Source: Jeotgalibacillus campisalis (GTDB lineage: Bacteria; Bacillota; Bacilli; Bacillales; Jeotgalibacillaceae). Taken from it: a DNA stretch of 64,000 bases. The stretch spans positions 186,001 through 250,000 of the forward strand of contig NZ_JXRR01000008.1 of assembly GCF_000829515.1 (NCBI RefSeq), in the 5' to 3' direction. Positions 63,101 to 64,000 of this stretch are shown piece by piece. The position numbers were made by a program, and so were the translations under genes. Each line of letters starts with the position of its first letter. Within the stretch, counting starts at the first letter, position 1. A model generated the notes under the pieces. The model did not search any database, was not told the DNA's origin, and saw only the letters and a program-made list of their open reading frames with translations.

Positions 63101-64000
63101 TAATAGAAGTTAATCATATACCTATGTCTCCAAATGGGAAGGTTGATAAAAAGTCTTTACCGAGTCCGGATTTGTCTGAAATACGAATAACCAATTATGT
63201 AGGAGCTACAACACTTGTTGAAAGTATGGTTCAAACTATATGGGAAGAAGCTTTTAAAACTTCACGCATAGGAATAAATGAAGACTTTTTTGAGCTGGGA
63301 GGACACTCACTTCTAGCAATCCAAATAAAAAATCAGATCCAACAAACATTTTCTATAGAGTTACCTGTACAAACATTATTTCAATCACCAACCATTATGG
63401 AAATAGCAAAGATTATCGAAATAAAAAAGAGGCATGTTAAAGAAAATGTCCTTGATATACCGATTGCGGTTCCTGATCCAGTTAATCGTTTTGCGCCCTT
63501 CCCTATGACTGATATTCAACAGGCTTACTGGGTTGGAAGAAATGATGTATTTGAATTTGGAAACATTTCTACGCATAGTTATGATGAAATGAAAGCATTA
63601 GATTTAGATATTAATCAATTTGAGTATGCTTGGAATACAATGGTTCAACGTCATGATATGCTGCGTGCAGTAATAAATGAAGATGGTACTCAACGAGTTC
63701 TAGAAGAAGTTCCTTACTACTCTATAAAAACGTATGACCTAGAAGAGGCAGATGAAAATATAATAGAAGAAAAGATGAAAGAAATACGTAATGAAATGGC
63801 CCATCAACAGCTGCCTGCTGTCTCATGGCCGACATTTGATGTCCGTATTACAAAATTGCCTGGTTCAAGAAGAATTCACTTTTCAACAGATGCTATTTTT
63901 TGGGATGCCTGGAGTTTTGTTACCGTGATTAAGGAATTAGTGATGGTTTATCAGAGACAAGAATCAGAGCTTAAGAAACTGGATTTTACGTTCCGTGATT
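60184..64000 (+). CDS. Non-ribosomal peptide synthetase: C-A-PCP-Cy... (cut by window end)
   Basis: The reading frame starts at an ATG (AAGGGGGAAG upstream) 11 bases after the PKS stop and is open to base 64000 (1272 residues). A helical N-terminal docking stretch precedes a C domain with H172-H173...D177-G178 (HHILFDG). The A domain (about 500-960) has FTSGTTGNPKGV, SYGLTEDT, YKTGDIGRY and NGKVDKKSLP; hand-read pocket residues are D-V-G-E-I-L-S-V-D-(K), close to the ornithine code DVGEIGSIDK. The PCP has S1042 in GGHSLLAIQ. A heterocyclization (Cy) domain follows (from about 1100, FPMTDIQQAYWVGR) with its own D-x4-D-x2-S motif (D1236, D1241, S1244) in place of HHxxxDG. The next amino acid should be Cys, Ser or Thr, cyclised to a thiazoline or oxazoline. 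Confidence 0.95.
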   Translation, partial: MNELTNKLINLSEEKRELLKKQIAIQLAKAKEKVVPVSREKNEYSLSLRQQRLFILDQMDQGNPFYNIPAGLRIKGDLQLKQLERAINIIIENQCALRTIFKSDEDGNPFQFINQYVPYKLEVFPTKDEMGAKDTLIREIVQTPFNLKEGPLWRISLLKEGEREHLLILSFHHILFDGRSLDLFIKELSTIYNKLTNGQRLNNHIQDIQYVDYAEWERKYFNNTIMDKQLSYWKNELSGCTDFLQLPLDKLRPKTQSFQGSIYTIELPAAIHRSLIRVCQTHKTTLFMVTLAAFQTLLSKYSNQEDVIVGFPISCRDQPELESLMGLFVNTLPLRADLSNNPSFIDLLDQVKEKSLQAFNNKHIPFDLIVEHLQPKRDLSFNPIFQVLFSYQNAILPMEIGELNLEFENIDPGTSKFDLSLDIFEGTDEIPPKLVFEYNTELFNKETIHQFAKHYIHILNQVSSDPSQRIGELSLLTYEEHEEKLSFLAAEDHSIDSSIVSLFEKRVYDSGNLPAVTHQNKSWTYNEVNNKANALARFLKEQGAEENDYIGICLDKSIEMVISVLAVLKLGAAYVPIDPHYPKTRINHMIKESQANLFITNSGLNTPEIDAQAIVNIDLIEEQIKQFSEENLNMGINGDQLAYINFTSGTTGNPKGVMISHYNLVNSYNGWEEAYELSINTTSHLQMASFSFDVCTGDIVRALLSGSKLVLCNKDDLLDPSKLYQHILDHEIDFAEFTPIIFRQLVQYIEQKGFKLDIACIVLGSDSWYMSEYKHFLSLMEPKTRLINSYGLTEDTVDTSYFEWNQQDVASDTVPIGKALLNKQLLIVDQYGNLVPNGVPGEIFVAGKGIARGYINRPDLTEERFIPNPFDEGKTKVYKTGDIGRYLRDGNVELIGRLDDQVKVRGIRIEISEVNSILISHPNIKESCVIEQHRDGVNHLIGYYTTRGEELTSIDLRKYMKKTLPEYMIPSHLIEVNHIPMSPNGKVDKKSLPSPDLSEIRITNYVGATTLVESMVQTIWEEAFKTSRIGINEDFFELGGHSLLAIQIKNQIQQTFSIELPVQTLFQSPTIMEIAKIIEIKKRHVKENVLDIPIAVPDPVNRFAPFPMTDIQQAYWVGRNDVFEFGNISTHSYDEMKALDLDINQFEYAWNTMVQRHDMLRAVINEDGTQRVLEEVPYYSIKTYDLEEADENIIEEKMKEIRNEMAHQQLPAVSWPTFDVRITKLPGSRRIHFSTDAIFWDAWSFVTVIKELVMVYQRQESELKKLDFTFRD

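Noticed and set aside
60900-63600. Antisense frames at 61134-61328 and 63385-63576
   Set aside because: They lie opposite the continuous NRPS frame, which has intact motifs throughout.

Overview
The window looks like chromosome of a spore-forming member of the Bacillaceae; the genus cannot be fixed from the sequence. Supporting signs are a sporulenol synthase, a KinB-like sensor kinase, a CYP102 (P450 BM3 type) gene with its Bm3R1-type repressor and operator, AGGAGG ribosome sites with frequent TTG/GTG starts, a near-consensus CcpA cre site, a T-box leader and LXG/TNT polymorphic toxin architecture. Base composition is moderate on the left and looks more AT-rich in the polyketide/peptide region on the right (by eye, not counted). 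No rRNA, tRNA, CRISPR array, transposase or phage gene was seen.

Layout. 1-5.4 kb: tail of an unknown gene, KinB-like kinase, PEP carboxylase (ppc), small membrane-anchored protein. 5.5-8.6 kb: a microbial rhodopsin of the xenorhodopsin type, a class A beta-lactamase-like serine hydrolase, a membrane protein and an acetyltransferase. 8.6-16.5 kb: alkaline phosphatase, APH(6)-like kinase, divergent MerR regulator/CPBP protease pair, luciferase-like monooxygenase and sporulenol synthase. 16.7-22.2 kb: SelO, small membrane proteins, a DUF2975/HTH pair, an SDR oxidoreductase. 22.6-26.4 kb: TetR repressor and self-sufficient CYP102 fatty-acid hydroxylase with two palindromic operators.

27.4-37.3 kb is a sugar-uptake locus: binding protein, two permeases, a YesM/YesN-type two-component system, a second paralogous binding protein and a GH13 alpha-glucosidase. 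Upstream lie helically phased repeats and a cre site. No ATPase is encoded, so a shared MsmX-type ATPase is implied. A Bacillaceae-type intergenic repeat follows. 37.7-42 kb holds an ABC exporter divergent from an OmpR-type two-component system. 42.1-44 kb is a run of small unknown genes, two of them broken by a single in-frame TAA. 44-45.5 kb is a MarR-controlled nitroreductase/monooxygenase operon, followed by a DASS-family transporter.

47.9-50.5 kb encodes an LXG-TNT toxin and a probable immunity protein. At 50.6-51.5 kb a T-box leader precedes a GNAT acetyltransferase instead of an amino-acid gene. From 51.6 kb come a PadR regulator with a 26-bp operator, a DUF4188 protein, a Sfp-type phosphopantetheinyl transferase, an epimerase-like SDR, and then a hybrid pathway. 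That pathway has one PKS module (KS-AT-DH-KR-ACP) followed by an NRPS (C-A-PCP-Cy...) that runs off the right edge. The adenylation domain has an ornithine-like code and the next domain is a heterocyclization domain. The two best candidates for undescribed biology are the T-box-controlled acetyltransferase and this hybrid PKS/NRPS cluster.
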